64,000 bases of DNA from Candidatus Peregrinibacteria bacterium CG1_02_54_53 (GCA_001872575.1 MNWP01000020.1:72747-136746), one strand, 5' to 3'; shown: positions 1 through 9,619, numbered from the stretch's first letter. The notes: generated from the letters alone by a model not told the origin. A program made the numbers and translations.

Positions 1-750
1 AAACTCATCGAGGATCGCGACACTGCTATTGCAGACGTCGCTGTTGCCAAGGACACCATTGTCCGACTGGAACAACGGCTTGGGGGGGGAACTGTAGATC
101 TCGCAAACTTTGGCATGGGCACCAGCGGCAATCGCTCACACCAAGTGAAGAACGGTTGCCTCGCAGAAAACGACGCACTTCCTGCGGGCATCACTTTCTG
201 GGAACGCCGTGGGCCATTCGCCTTCTCATCAAATGAGCCCACCCTCATGCCCAAACTCGCGGCTATCTGGGATGGATGGGGTCAGCAACGTCTACCTCCC
301 GCCTATCTTCGCGATTCCGACGAATTACCGGATGGACCCGAAAAAGAAGCGGCCCTGGCAGCAGAGAATAATATGCTCTTATGGCTGCTGGGCGCCCGCT
401 ACAACGCCCAGTTATACCTGCAAAAATTCAGTCTGGAGCAAGCGAAAAAAGAGAGCGCGCAGATCGCCAAAACCATCGATGCACCGCAACGCGTGTTGAA
501 TTTGTTCGCGCCGGTGCGAACAGAGGTACGCAAACTAGCGCTGACAGTGCAAAGTCCGAATGCGGGCCTGCGAAAGTTTGTGCGCGACTACGCATCATTC
601 CTGCGAACATCATGCATTTTCCGCCCCTGTAATGCGCAGCTGGATCGCATACTGAAAATTGTCTTCGAAGATGAATGTTTCCCGTATGCAAGAGGAGCGC
701 CCATCGAATCCGACGTGGCAAAACGGTGTAAAGATGCAGCCGGACTCTAG
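1..750 (+). CDS. hypothetical protein, 5'-truncated by the window edge
   Basis: Frame of ORF 115..750 is open to base 1 (KLIEDRDTAIADVAVAKDTIVRLEQRLGGG...); no family recognised. Confidence 0.6.
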   Translation, partial: KLIEDRDTAIADVAVAKDTIVRLEQRLGGGTVDLANFGMGTSGNRSHQVKNGCLAENDALPAGITFWERRGPFAFSSNEPTLMPKLAAIWDGWGQQRLPPAYLRDSDELPDGPEKEAALAAENNMLLWLLGARYNAQLYLQKFSLEQAKKESAQIAKTIDAPQRVLNLFAPVRTEVRKLALTVQSPNAGLRKFVRDYASFLRTSCIFRPCNAQLDRILKIVFEDECFPYARGAPIESDVAKRCKDAAGL

Positions 751-812
751 ACGTGAAAACCTCATGAGAGCTGTATACTCGGCACGGAATACTGCATACT
801 GGCTCTCCATCC

Positions 813-3800
813 ATGAAGGCCTCTGATTTCGTCCATCTGCACTGTCATAGTACCTATTCCCTCCTTGAGGCGCTTCCTCGCCCCAACGAGATTGTAGAAC
901 GTGCCGCAGAGCTGCAACAGACGGCTGTGGGCCTTGCGGATAAAGGTCACATCTATGGCCTTGTGGAGTTTTATCGTGCAGCAAGGAAAGCTGATCTGAA
1001 ACCGATACTCGGGCTCGAGACGTATGTCGCCGTACGCACACGTTTCGACCAAGAGAGCGGTACGGATACCAAGCGCTATCCGTTGGTGCTCCTCGCGGAA
1101 AATGAGGAAGGATATCGTAACCTTCTGGCCCTTGCTTCGCTCGCGTCACTTGAGGGGATGTACTACAAACCTCGCGTCGACAGTGAATTGCTCAGTAAGT
1201 ACGGCAAGGGGCTCATTGCACTTTCCGGCCCTATCGGCGGAGCGATACCGCAGGCGGCCCTGGTGGAGGATGGCGAACGTATCAAAGCGCTCACCGAGCA
1301 GTACCGCTCGTTCTTCGGCAAAGACAATCTCTACTTCGAGCTCATGGATCTGCCAAACGTGACAGGGCAAAATGAAGTGAACCAGCAACTCATTGCCTGG
1401 GGGAAGAAGCTTGGAGTGCCGTTAGTTGCGACCTGTAACAGTCATTACTGTCGCCCTTCGGACAATGAGGCACACGATGTGCTTCTCTGCATTCAAAAAA
1501 ATGCCAATGTCGCAGACCCCGCACGATTCTCCATGCGGGACAGTGATTTCTCGATGCGCCCGTATGAGGAAATGGAAAAAGTGTTCGCCCATGTGCCGGA
1601 GGCACTGGAGAACACGCGAACCATTGCCGATCGCTGCTCTGTCACGCTGGAGATGGGCAAGTACCACATCCCGCGTTTTCAGGTCCCCGCAAATACGACG
1701 GAAGAGAAGGAATTGCGACGTCTTGCCGAGGAGGGACTTGCTCGTCGTTACGAACAGCCGACAGAGGAGCATCGCCGAAGGTTGGATTTTGAACTGAAAA
1801 TTATCGAGCAAGTGGGGTTTGCCGGATACTTCCTGATCGTTGCCGATTTTGTGAATGAAGCGAAGAAACGCGGTATCACTGTAGGACCGGGACGTGGATC
1901 GGCCGCAGCTTCTTTAGTCTCGTACTGCCTGAACATTACGGGATTGGATCCGCTTGAGCACGGGCTTTTCTTCGAGCGCTTTCTGAATCCCGAACGCATT
2001 TCAATGCCGGATTTCGACATTGATTTCGCCGATACGCGACGTGACGAAATTCTCGACTACGTGCGAAAGAAATACGGCATCGATCACGTGGTGCAAATCT
2101 GTACATTCGGAACACTCGCTGCTCGCGCGGCCGTGAAAGACGTTGGCCGTGCCTACGGCGTGCCCTTTCTCGAGATGAACGCCCTCGCAAAGCTCATCAC
2201 GGATCGACCCGGGACCAAGCTGCAAGAGGCTCTCGAGACGCAGGAGCTCAAATCCGCATACGATACGAACGAGACGTACCGCAAAATCATCGATACGGCC
2301 CTCAAGCTTGAGGGCAAAGCGCGCCACGTCTCCGTGCATGCCTGCGGGGTCATTATCACCGAAGAGCCCGCCATGCAGTACACCGCCCTGCAGCGGGCGC
2401 CCAAAGATGAGCACACCATCATCACACAGTACGAAGCCAAGCCACTCGAAGCGCTGGGGCTGCTCAAGATGGACTTTCTGGGGCTCACCAACCTCACGGT
2501 CATTCAGACAACTCTCGAAATCATTGAGCGGTTGTACGGTCTTACGCTCGACCTGACGACTCTTCCCGTTGATGACCCCGCCACCTATGAGCTGCTTCAG
2601 CAGAGCGATACGACGGGGGTCTTTCAGTTGGAATCTGCAGGAATGCGACGCTACCTAAAGCAGCTCAAGCCCACGATATTCGGGGATATCACGGCCATGG
2701 TCTCGCTCTACCGTCCGGGGCCTATGGAGTGGATCCCCAGCTTCATTAAACGCAAACACGGACAGGAACAGGTGGCATACCTGCATGACGATCTCAAGCC
2801 GATTCTTGAGCCCACATACGGCATTGGCGTCTATCAGGAACAGGTGCTGCAAATTGCGCAGGTTTTTGCGGGTTTCAGTCTTGGTGAAGCCGATATTCTT
2901 CGACGTGCGATCGGAAAAAAGATTAAAAAAGAGCTCGATGCTCAGCGTGAAAAATTCCTGAAGGGCGCCGGGCAAAAGGGTTATGACAAAGCTCTTGCAG
3001 AGAAAATTTTCGACGATGTTATCACCCCGTTCGCCGGATACGGATTCAATAAATCGCACGCGACAGGCTACGCACGCATCGCCTTCGAGACCGCTTACCT
3101 CAAGGCGCACTTCCCAACGGAGTTCATGGCGGCGCTCTTGTCATCGGATGCGCAACGCACCGATCGCATCATGATCGAAATTGAAGAGTGCCGCACTATG
3201 GGCATTCAGGTTCTTCCGCCGGATATTAACGAGTCTCTTCGGCACTTTACTGCTCTGCCGCCGCCGGGAGGTACGCTGATCCGTGGCATAGCGAAGAAAG
3301 GGGAGATTCGTTTCGGGCTCAGTGCGATTAAAGGTATCGGCGACAGCTCCGTACAGCAGATTATCCAGGTACGCGAAGAGGGCGGAAAATTCGCCTCCAT
3401 TGAAGATTTTTCTCGTCGTATCCCGTCAAAAGTTCTCAATAAAAAATTGCTCGAGGCCCTGGCGAAGTCGGGGGCTCTCGACTCACTCGGCGAGAGGAGA
3501 ACACTCGTTGAACACTATGAGCAAATCGTTGATTATGCGAAATCATGCGGTGATGTTTCGACGGCACAGCACGATCTGTTTGCCGCAACTGACGGCGGAA
3601 TGAATGAGGCGTGCATTGACTTTCCAAGGACCCCGGAGGCCACTTCGCAGCAGAAACTGCAGTGGGAAAAGGAGACGCTTGGCATGTATGTAAGCAGCCA
3701 TCCCCTCGCGGGATTGAAAAAGTACATCGGCAAGAAGGCACAGCTCGTCGCCGATCTTTCGGCAAAGGATACTGGAAAAAAAGTGAAAATTGCGGGCCTC

Positions 3801-4595
3801 GTCGAGAACATTAAGCGCATCACGACCAAGAAAGGCGACACCATGGCGGTGATACTGCTTGAGGATCCAACGGGTAAAATCGAGGCCACACTCTTTCCTC
3901 GTATCTACGCGGAATTCGCCGCGCTGTTGGAGCAGCCCGATTCTGTATTGGTTGTGGGCGGTACGCTGGATATGCGGGCCGGCCAACTGCAGATTCGCGC
4001 CGATGCACTCAAGCGCGCTGCCCTCTCAACCATGATTATGCATGCCAAGGAGGCGGGATTCTTCGACGAGGAAGAGGCGCGTCAGGGACTGAGAATTACA
4101 TGCAAGCGCATCGAAGAGGTGGAAGAGGTTGAGGCAGTCGACGAAGAGGGAAATGTTATAGCCGGCGAAACAGTCGCCGTGAGAAAAGGGGAGGAGGAAC
4201 AAAATGAATTCCATGGTCCGCTCAGCGCATGGCTGCTGCAAGGCATGCCTACCGCCGATCTGCTCCGTACACTTAAATTCGAAGATGCTGCAGCGGATGC
4301 CCCACCGCCGCAGACGAAGAAAAAGGCGGCGAAAACGAAAGAGAAAGAGCCCTCTGCGGAGCCGAAAACCTACACGACGGAAATTTCCATTCATACGATT
4401 GAGTTGCCGCAACGCGCACCGAAGAAACTGCTGCTCGATCTCAAGCATGTGCTCGAAACGTTTCCGGGAAAGGAGAAAGTTCAACTGAAGATCGGCGAGC
4501 AGCTCATCTCTCTCCCGCTCACGATCAATATGTCGACAATTCTCGAAAAGAAAATCGAAGATGTCCTCAGTGCATACGCATCCTCCGCCGTGTAA
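813..4595 (+). CDS. dnaE: DNA polymerase III subunit alpha
   Basis: 1260 aa; PHP N-terminus (FVHLHCHSTYSLLEA), PDFDIDFAD and GPGRGSAAASLVSYCL motifs, C-terminal OB region. Confidence 0.97.
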   Translation: MKASDFVHLHCHSTYSLLEALPRPNEIVERAAELQQTAVGLADKGHIYGLVEFYRAARKADLKPILGLETYVAVRTRFDQESGTDTKRYPLVLLAENEEGYRNLLALASLASLEGMYYKPRVDSELLSKYGKGLIALSGPIGGAIPQAALVEDGERIKALTEQYRSFFGKDNLYFELMDLPNVTGQNEVNQQLIAWGKKLGVPLVATCNSHYCRPSDNEAHDVLLCIQKNANVADPARFSMRDSDFSMRPYEEMEKVFAHVPEALENTRTIADRCSVTLEMGKYHIPRFQVPANTTEEKELRRLAEEGLARRYEQPTEEHRRRLDFELKIIEQVGFAGYFLIVADFVNEAKKRGITVGPGRGSAAASLVSYCLNITGLDPLEHGLFFERFLNPERISMPDFDIDFADTRRDEILDYVRKKYGIDHVVQICTFGTLAARAAVKDVGRAYGVPFLEMNALAKLITDRPGTKLQEALETQELKSAYDTNETYRKIIDTALKLEGKARHVSVHACGVIITEEPAMQYTALQRAPKDEHTIITQYEAKPLEALGLLKMDFLGLTNLTVIQTTLEIIERLYGLTLDLTTLPVDDPATYELLQQSDTTGVFQLESAGMRRYLKQLKPTIFGDITAMVSLYRPGPMEWIPSFIKRKHGQEQVAYLHDDLKPILEPTYGIGVYQEQVLQIAQVFAGFSLGEADILRRAIGKKIKKELDAQREKFLKGAGQKGYDKALAEKIFDDVITPFAGYGFNKSHATGYARIAFETAYLKAHFPTEFMAALLSSDAQRTDRIMIEIEECRTMGIQVLPPDINESLRHFTALPPPGGTLIRGIAKKGEIRFGLSAIKGIGDSSVQQIIQVREEGGKFASIEDFSRRIPSKVLNKKLLEALAKSGALDSLGERRTLVEHYEQIVDYAKSCGDVSTAQHDLFAATDGGMNEACIDFPRTPEATSQQKLQWEKETLGMYVSSHPLAGLKKYIGKKAQLVADLSAKDTGKKVKIAGLVENIKRITTKKGDTMAVILLEDPTGKIEATLFPRIYAEFAALLEQPDSVLVVGGTLDMRAGQLQIRADALKRAALSTMIMHAKEAGFFDEEEARQGLRITCKRIEEVEEVEAVDEEGNVIAGETVAVRKGEEEQNEFHGPLSAWLLQGMPTADLLRTLKFEDAAADAPPPQTKKKAAKTKEKEPSAEPKTYTTEISIHTIELPQRAPKKLLLDLKHVLETFPGKEKVQLKIGEQLISLPLTINMSTILEKKIEDVLSAYASSAV

Positions 4596-5212
4596 TGCGC
4601 TCTGTCGTTGCATCACCGCAGACGCTCGAAGAGGCTCTGCACATTCTTGCCGCAGGAGGTGTGATCGCTCACGCAACAGAGACCTGCTATGGGCTTGCCT
4701 GTGATCTCACCAATCCGCAGGCGGTTGCAAAGCTCTTCGCAATCAAAAATCGCCCGGCAAATCAGCCGGTGAGCGCATTGTTTGCATCGGTCGATGCGGC
4801 AAAGAAGTATGTCGAGTGGAATGCGAAGGCTGAAGAGTTCGCACAACAGCATCTTCCCGGCCCTCTCACACTCATTCTCCCTCTCCATAAAGATGCCCAG
4901 CAAATATTCCCCACGCCCCACCCTCTACGCCCTACGCCCTCTCTCGGCATCCGTATCTCGAGTCATCCTTTGGCCATGGAGCTTGCCAAGCGCTTCGGCA
5001 AGCCCCTCTCCACCACATCGGCGAACCTTCACGGTCAACCGAACCCTTACTCGGCGCAGGAAATTGAGCGTCAGTTCACATCTGCTGTCGTTCAGCCTAA
5101 TCTGATTCTCGATAGCGGCAAACTCCCCTCTGTGCCTCCGTCAACGGTGATTAATCTGACACAAGCTGCCTCCCTGCGAATCGAGCGCAATGGAAACCTC
5201 TCTGGAATATAG
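4595..5212 (+). CDS. tsaC: L-threonylcarbamoyladenylate synthase (Sua5/YrdC/YwlC family)
   Basis: GGVIAHATETCYGLACD, KNRPANQPVSALF, LPGPLTLILP, STTSAN; TAATG overlap with dnaE stop. Confidence 0.92.
   Translation: MRSVVASPQTLEEALHILAAGGVIAHATETCYGLACDLTNPQAVAKLFAIKNRPANQPVSALFASVDAAKKYVEWNAKAEEFAQQHLPGPLTLILPLHKDAQQIFPTPHPLRPTPSLGIRISSHPLAMELAKRFGKPLSTTSANLHGQPNPYSAQEIERQFTSAVVQPNLILDSGKLPSVPPSTVINLTQAASLRIERNGNLSGI
4909..4945 (+). repeat. short tandem C-rich repeat (CCCTACGCCC-like) inside tsaC
   Basis: ccccacgccccaccctctacgccctacgccctctctc; encodes FPTPHPLRPTPSL. Confidence 0.5.
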
Positions 5213-5270
5213 TAGAGGAACTCTGCAAAGTCCCTTCCTCTCCGTAAGAAAGGGCAGGTAAGCTCTTGGC

Positions 5271-5717
5271 ATGTTCTGCCCGCGCTGTAAGGCGGCTGAT
5301 ACTGCAGTGGTTGACTCGCGCATTGCCGAGGACGGTCGCGCAGTACGTCGACGCCGTGAGTGCCCCAAGTGCAATCACCGTTTCACGACATTCGAGCGTC
5401 AGGAGCTCAGTAATCTCATCGTCATCAAACGCGACGGCACACGTGAACCGTACAGTCGTTCCAAGTTGGAGCGCGGTATTTGGTTGGCATGTTCGAAACG
5501 GCCGATCTCACAAGAAAAAATTGACCGTCTGCTCACCAAATTGGAGGAAAAATGGGGTGGCAACCGCCGTGAAGTGGCCAGTTCGACCATCGGAACGGAT
5601 GTCATGCGGGAATTGAAGAAACTCGATACTGTCGCGTACATCCGATTTGCCTCTGTGCATCGCGAATTTAAAGATGTCGTTGAATTTAAAAAAGAACTGG
5701 GCAGATTGCTGCACTGA
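5271..5717 (+). CDS. nrdR: transcriptional repressor NrdR
   Basis: MFCPRCKAADTAVVDSRIAEDGRAVRRRRECPKCNHRFTTFE Zn ribbon plus ATP-cone; 148 aa. Confidence 0.96.
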   Translation: MFCPRCKAADTAVVDSRIAEDGRAVRRRRECPKCNHRFTTFERQELSNLIVIKRDGTREPYSRSKLERGIWLACSKRPISQEKIDRLLTKLEEKWGGNRREVASSTIGTDVMRELKKLDTVAYIRFASVHREFKDVVEFKKELGRLLH

Positions 5718-5823
5718 ACACACTATAGAACAGAGGGATATTCCGACGAATAGACCCTGAGCGAGCCTTGAAGAGACAAATCGAAGGGTGCAGGAATTCA
5801 AGAAGGAATTGAGGCAGCTCTTG

Positions 5824-6300
5824 AAGTAAGAAAAGTAAGGAAAGGCAGGAGAGTAAGGAAGGGATTCTCTGCTATGATTTCATCATGCTCAGAAAAATGG
5901 ACATTGGCTTCCGCAGGCTCATTGTCTGGCAAGAGGCAAAAAAATTGGCCCTTAAAATCTATGGAGTAACAAAAGTATTTCCTAAAGAGGAGCAGTTTCA
6001 CCTCTTGACACAAATTCGCAGGGCGGCCACGTCAATCATGGCAAACATCGCAGAAGGATCGGCAATGCAGACACGGGCACACCGTGATGCTTTTTACGGT
6101 AAGGCACGGGGTTCTGTGGCAGAAGTGGATGCATTCATTGAGTTGAGTTCCGACCTGGATCTGATAGCAAAAGCAGATGCAAACGATATTGCTGACCATT
6201 GCGCTCGTTTGAGCTATCTTCTTACCCAATTACTGAGAAGCAAGTAGCTTTTCTGTTCTACTTTCCTTACGTTCCTTACGTCCCTCACCTTCCTTACCTC
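5824..6300 (+). mobile_element. putative IVP/Avd-like cassette: four-helix-bundle gene flanked by inverted GTAAGG-type repeats
   Basis: aagtaagaaaagtaaggaaaggcaggagagtaaggaaggg before the ORF and ctttccttacgttccttacgtccctcaccttccttacc after it, in inverted orientation. Confidence 0.5.
5885..6247 (+). CDS. four helix bundle protein (23S rRNA IVP / Avd-fold family)
   Basis: FRRLIVWQEAKKLALKIYGVTKVFPKEEQFHLLTQIRRAATSIMANIAEGSA... intact 120 aa, typical family signature. Confidence 0.9.
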   Translation: MLRKMDIGFRRLIVWQEAKKLALKIYGVTKVFPKEEQFHLLTQIRRAATSIMANIAEGSAMQTRAHRDAFYGKARGSVAEVDAFIELSSDLDLIAKADANDIADHCARLSYLLTQLLRSK

Positions 6301-8067
6301 ATGTTACGAACGCACACCTGTGGCGAACTCACGGCGAAGAACGCGACGAAAGAAGTGACGCTCTGCGGCTGGGTGCACCGACGTCGCGACCACGGAGGGT
6401 TGATCTTTGTCGACCTGCGGGACCGCTACGGTTTTACACAGATCGTATTTGATCCCGACAACAAGCCCGTATTTGCAACCGCCGAGAAAATCCGTCCCGA
6501 GTGGGTGCTGAAGATCACCGGAACCGTGCGAAAGCGGGTTGAGGGCGCGGAACGGAAGGAGAATCCCACGGGGGAGATAGAAGTGATCGCGGAAGAACTT
6601 GCGGTCCTGAGTGAGGCGAAGACCCCGCCTTTCGAAATCGATCAGGAGAAAGAGGTTAACGAGGAGCTTCGGCTACAGTATCGCTTCTTGGATCTTCGGC
6701 GCCCCACCCTACAAAAAATGATGCAGAGGCGGGATGCCTTCATCGGATACATTCGCACCTACATGCACAGCAAGAATTTTACTGAGGTACAGACCCCCAT
6801 CCTCTCCAATTCTTCGCCGGAAGGAGCGCGTGACTATCTTGTACCGAGCCGACTGCACCGTGGCATGTTCTACGCCCTTCCGCAGGCTCCACAGCAGTTC
6901 AAGCAGCTCCTTATGGTGGCGGGCCTTGACCGTTACTTTCAGATCGCCCCTTGCTTCCGTGACGAAGACCCCCGCGCAGACCGACACCCAGGCGAGTTCT
7001 ACCAGCTTGACCTGGAAATGAGCTTCGTCACACAAGAGGATGTATTTGAAGTTGTGGGACCTCTTATGATGGAACTCACGGAACGCTTTAGTGATAAAAA
7101 AGTCCTGCAGGAAACATTTCCTCAGTTCACATGGAAAGAGATCTTTGACCGCTACGGATCAGACAAGCCCGACTTGCGCTTCGGCTTGGAGCTGGCGGAT
7201 GTCACACCTCTCTGCAGGGGATGCGGATTCTCCGTCTTTGCCGATGCCGTTGCTCAGGGGGGAGCCGTAAAAGCCTTACGAGTCGCCGGTGGCGCAAAAT
7301 TCTCTCGCAAGGAGATTGATGATTTTACAGAGGCCGCCCGGACATTCGGGGCCAAGGGGCTCGCATGGATGAAGCTGACCAAAGGAAAACTCGAAGGTGT
7401 GCCCGCGGCGAAGTTGGGGCCCGATCTCGCTGGAAAAATTTCCGAACAACTTAAGTTGGAAGAAGGGGATATTGCCTTCTTCACGGCGGATAAATGGCTC
7501 ACCGCGTGCCGTTCAATCGGCCAGGTCCGCGCCGAGATCGGCAAAAAACTCAAATTGGCTGACCCCAAGGCGGCCGCGTGGGCATGGGTAAAGGATTATC
7601 CCATGTACGAATGGAACGAGCAGGATAAGAAAATTGATTTTTCGCATAATCCCTTCTCTATGCCACAGGGTGGGATGGAGGCGCTGGAAGCGAAAGATCC
7701 TCTTTCGATTCTTGCCTTCCAGTACGATCTTATTTGCAACGGCTTCGAGATCAGCTCAGGAGCCATCAGAAATCACCGTCCGGATATTATGTACAAAGCA
7801 TTTGGTATCGCCGGATACACGAAAGAGGATGTTGATCGAAAATTTGGTGGCATGATCCGCGCTTTCCAATACGGTGCCCCGCCACATGGCGGCATCGCTC
7901 CGGGCATTGACCGTCTTATGATGGTGTTATGGGAATGTCCGAGTATTCGTGATATTTATGCATTCCCCAAAAATGGAAAGGCGCAGGATGTCATGATGGG
8001 GGCTCCGTCCGTTGTTTCTGACGCACAGCTCAACGAGCTGAACATCCGGGTTGTCGAAGAAAAGTAA
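6301..8067 (+). CDS. aspS: aspartyl-tRNA synthetase
   Basis: MLRTHTCGELTAKNATKEVTLCGWVHRRRDHGGLIFVDLRDRYG; class II motifs, GIAPGIDRLMM; start trimmed from ORF 6199. Confidence 0.96.
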   Translation: MLRTHTCGELTAKNATKEVTLCGWVHRRRDHGGLIFVDLRDRYGFTQIVFDPDNKPVFATAEKIRPEWVLKITGTVRKRVEGAERKENPTGEIEVIAEELAVLSEAKTPPFEIDQEKEVNEELRLQYRFLDLRRPTLQKMMQRRDAFIGYIRTYMHSKNFTEVQTPILSNSSPEGARDYLVPSRLHRGMFYALPQAPQQFKQLLMVAGLDRYFQIAPCFRDEDPRADRHPGEFYQLDLEMSFVTQEDVFEVVGPLMMELTERFSDKKVLQETFPQFTWKEIFDRYGSDKPDLRFGLELADVTPLCRGCGFSVFADAVAQGGAVKALRVAGGAKFSRKEIDDFTEAARTFGAKGLAWMKLTKGKLEGVPAAKLGPDLAGKISEQLKLEEGDIAFFTADKWLTACRSIGQVRAEIGKKLKLADPKAAAWAWVKDYPMYEWNEQDKKIDFSHNPFSMPQGGMEALEAKDPLSILAFQYDLICNGFEISSGAIRNHRPDIMYKAFGIAGYTKEDVDRKFGGMIRAFQYGAPPHGGIAPGIDRLMMVLWECPSIRDIYAFPKNGKAQDVMMGAPSVVSDAQLNELNIRVVEEK

Positions 8068-8124
8068 TATCCTGCCTGTTTGCAACAGAGTGCATCAGAA
8101 AGGCGTTTCTGCTATAATGATCAG

Positions 8125-9114
8125 ATGCCCAATGATCCCAGAGACCCCAAGAAGGCCGATATGCAAAAGGAGCTTAAGCGCGCTCAGGAGCTTAAACAAA
8201 AACAGCTGGAAAAAGAGAGAGTCCACCGGGCAGATCGTGAGCAGGAAACCGTTGAACGATTGGGGCGACAACGTGCGTTTGTTGAGGCGGATCTTCTCGC
8301 AGAAGAGCGAAAAAAGCGCGAGATGAAGGAATGGCACGAAGCCGAAATAGAGCGCAAGAAAGCGGTGGCGGAGATGAAGAAGAAAAAGGCGGAAGAAAAA
8401 AAATTCTGGGAGGATCAGGCAGCGGAACGCGAAGAGCGCATGAAGAAACGCCGCGAGTACATGAAGCAGATGCAGGAACAGAACGCCCGTATGGTTCTGA
8501 AAGAGCGTCGAAAGAACGAGGGCAGAAAACTGATGGATTCCACTCGGGAACAGGCGGAATGGGATGCCATGCGTATGCACCAACAGACGGATCTATGGGC
8601 TAAGCAGGAAAGAAGCAGAACAGAAGCACAGAGTCGTAAAAAACGCGCGGATGCCGATCTGGAGGAACAGCGACTGAAAGAATCCGCCGATGAAGAGGCG
8701 CGACAGAAGAAGGCGAAACTCGATACGCAGGAGCGTGAGGCGACAATGCGACTGGAGAGTGATATCCGCAGACGCCGCCTTGCAGCTGCCAGCTTACCCA
8801 TGGGTGTACGCGACATGGAGCAACACAAGATTGATGCTGATGAGCGCCGTGAGCATGAGAAGATCGCACAAGAGAGACGCAACAAACAGACAGCTATCGA
8901 TACCGAAACCACCAAACGGAAAATGGAAATCGAATCACTTGCCCGTCGTAAGCGCGAAGAGGCAACGGTCAACGAGCGAGAAACATTGAAAAATGTGCAG
9001 CAAGAGGAAAAGCGGCGCGGCGGTCAGGCTACCAAAGAGGCCATACGCCGCGAAGAAGAAGCGGCCCGCCGTGCAGAACGCATCGCACGGGGAGAGGAAG
9101 AAATCCCCTCATAA
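8125..9114 (+). CDS. hypothetical highly charged coiled-coil protein
   Basis: K/E/R-rich throughout; start at MPNDPRDPKK 6 nt after TATAAT. Confidence 0.75.
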   Translation: MPNDPRDPKKADMQKELKRAQELKQKQLEKERVHRADREQETVERLGRQRAFVEADLLAEERKKREMKEWHEAEIERKKAVAEMKKKKAEEKKFWEDQAAEREERMKKRREYMKQMQEQNARMVLKERRKNEGRKLMDSTREQAEWDAMRMHQQTDLWAKQERSRTEAQSRKKRADADLEEQRLKESADEEARQKKAKLDTQEREATMRLESDIRRRRLAAASLPMGVRDMEQHKIDADERREHEKIAQERRNKQTAIDTETTKRKMEIESLARRKREEATVNERETLKNVQQEEKRRGGQATKEAIRREEEAARRAERIARGEEEIPS

Positions 9115-9144
9115 ACGATAGAAAGCTTGCTACAGTATAGGTAT

Positions 9145-9231
9145 GCCGAGGTGGCGAAATTGGCAGACGCGCCAGCCTTAGGAGCTGGTGGGAGCAATCC
9201 CATGGAGGTTCGAGCCCTCTCCTCGGCACCA
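9145..9231 (+). tRNA. tRNA-Leu(UAG), CCA encoded
   Basis: GCCGAGG...CCTCGGC acceptor, anticodon loop CTTAGGA, variable arm TGGGAGCAATCCCA, TTCGAGC T-loop, 3' ACCA. Confidence 0.95.
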
Positions 9232-9351
9232 TCCGGCTTCGTTCCTGCGGGAACTTCGCCGTGATTTGTAATCATAATACAACCTCATAAGCCGGATGCC
9301 ACGGCGTAGTCCGCAGACGAAGCCGGGCTCTCCCTCACCATCATTACTCGA

Positions 9352-9612
9352 TCAGCTTCCTGGCGCAGCAGGCGCCCCCGCAGCCGAAGCAGATCCTGGG
9401 GGTGGTACTGCGGCCGGTGCAAGAGGCGGATTATTCTTTTTGTTTATTTCCTCACGAATGTTCTGCCTCAGCTGTTCCAACACCTGCGACAGTTCTGCAG
9501 GATTATGGAGTACATCTTCTCTTCCAAAGTGGACGGCATCCGCCAAAGCAACGGCAAGCCGCCCGGCAAGGACTTGGGTGAGATTGCTCTTAATGCTCAT
9601 GAGTGAGACCAC
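9352..9612 (-). CDS. hypothetical protein, Pro/Ala-rich C-terminus
   Basis: 86 aa; 7 bp downstream of the preceding CDS on the same strand. Confidence 0.6.
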   Translation of the reverse strand: MVSLMSIKSNLTQVLAGRLAVALADAVHFGREDVLHNPAELSQVLEQLRQNIREEINKKNNPPLAPAAVPPPGSASAAGAPAAPGS

Positions 9613-9619
9613 CAGCCAT

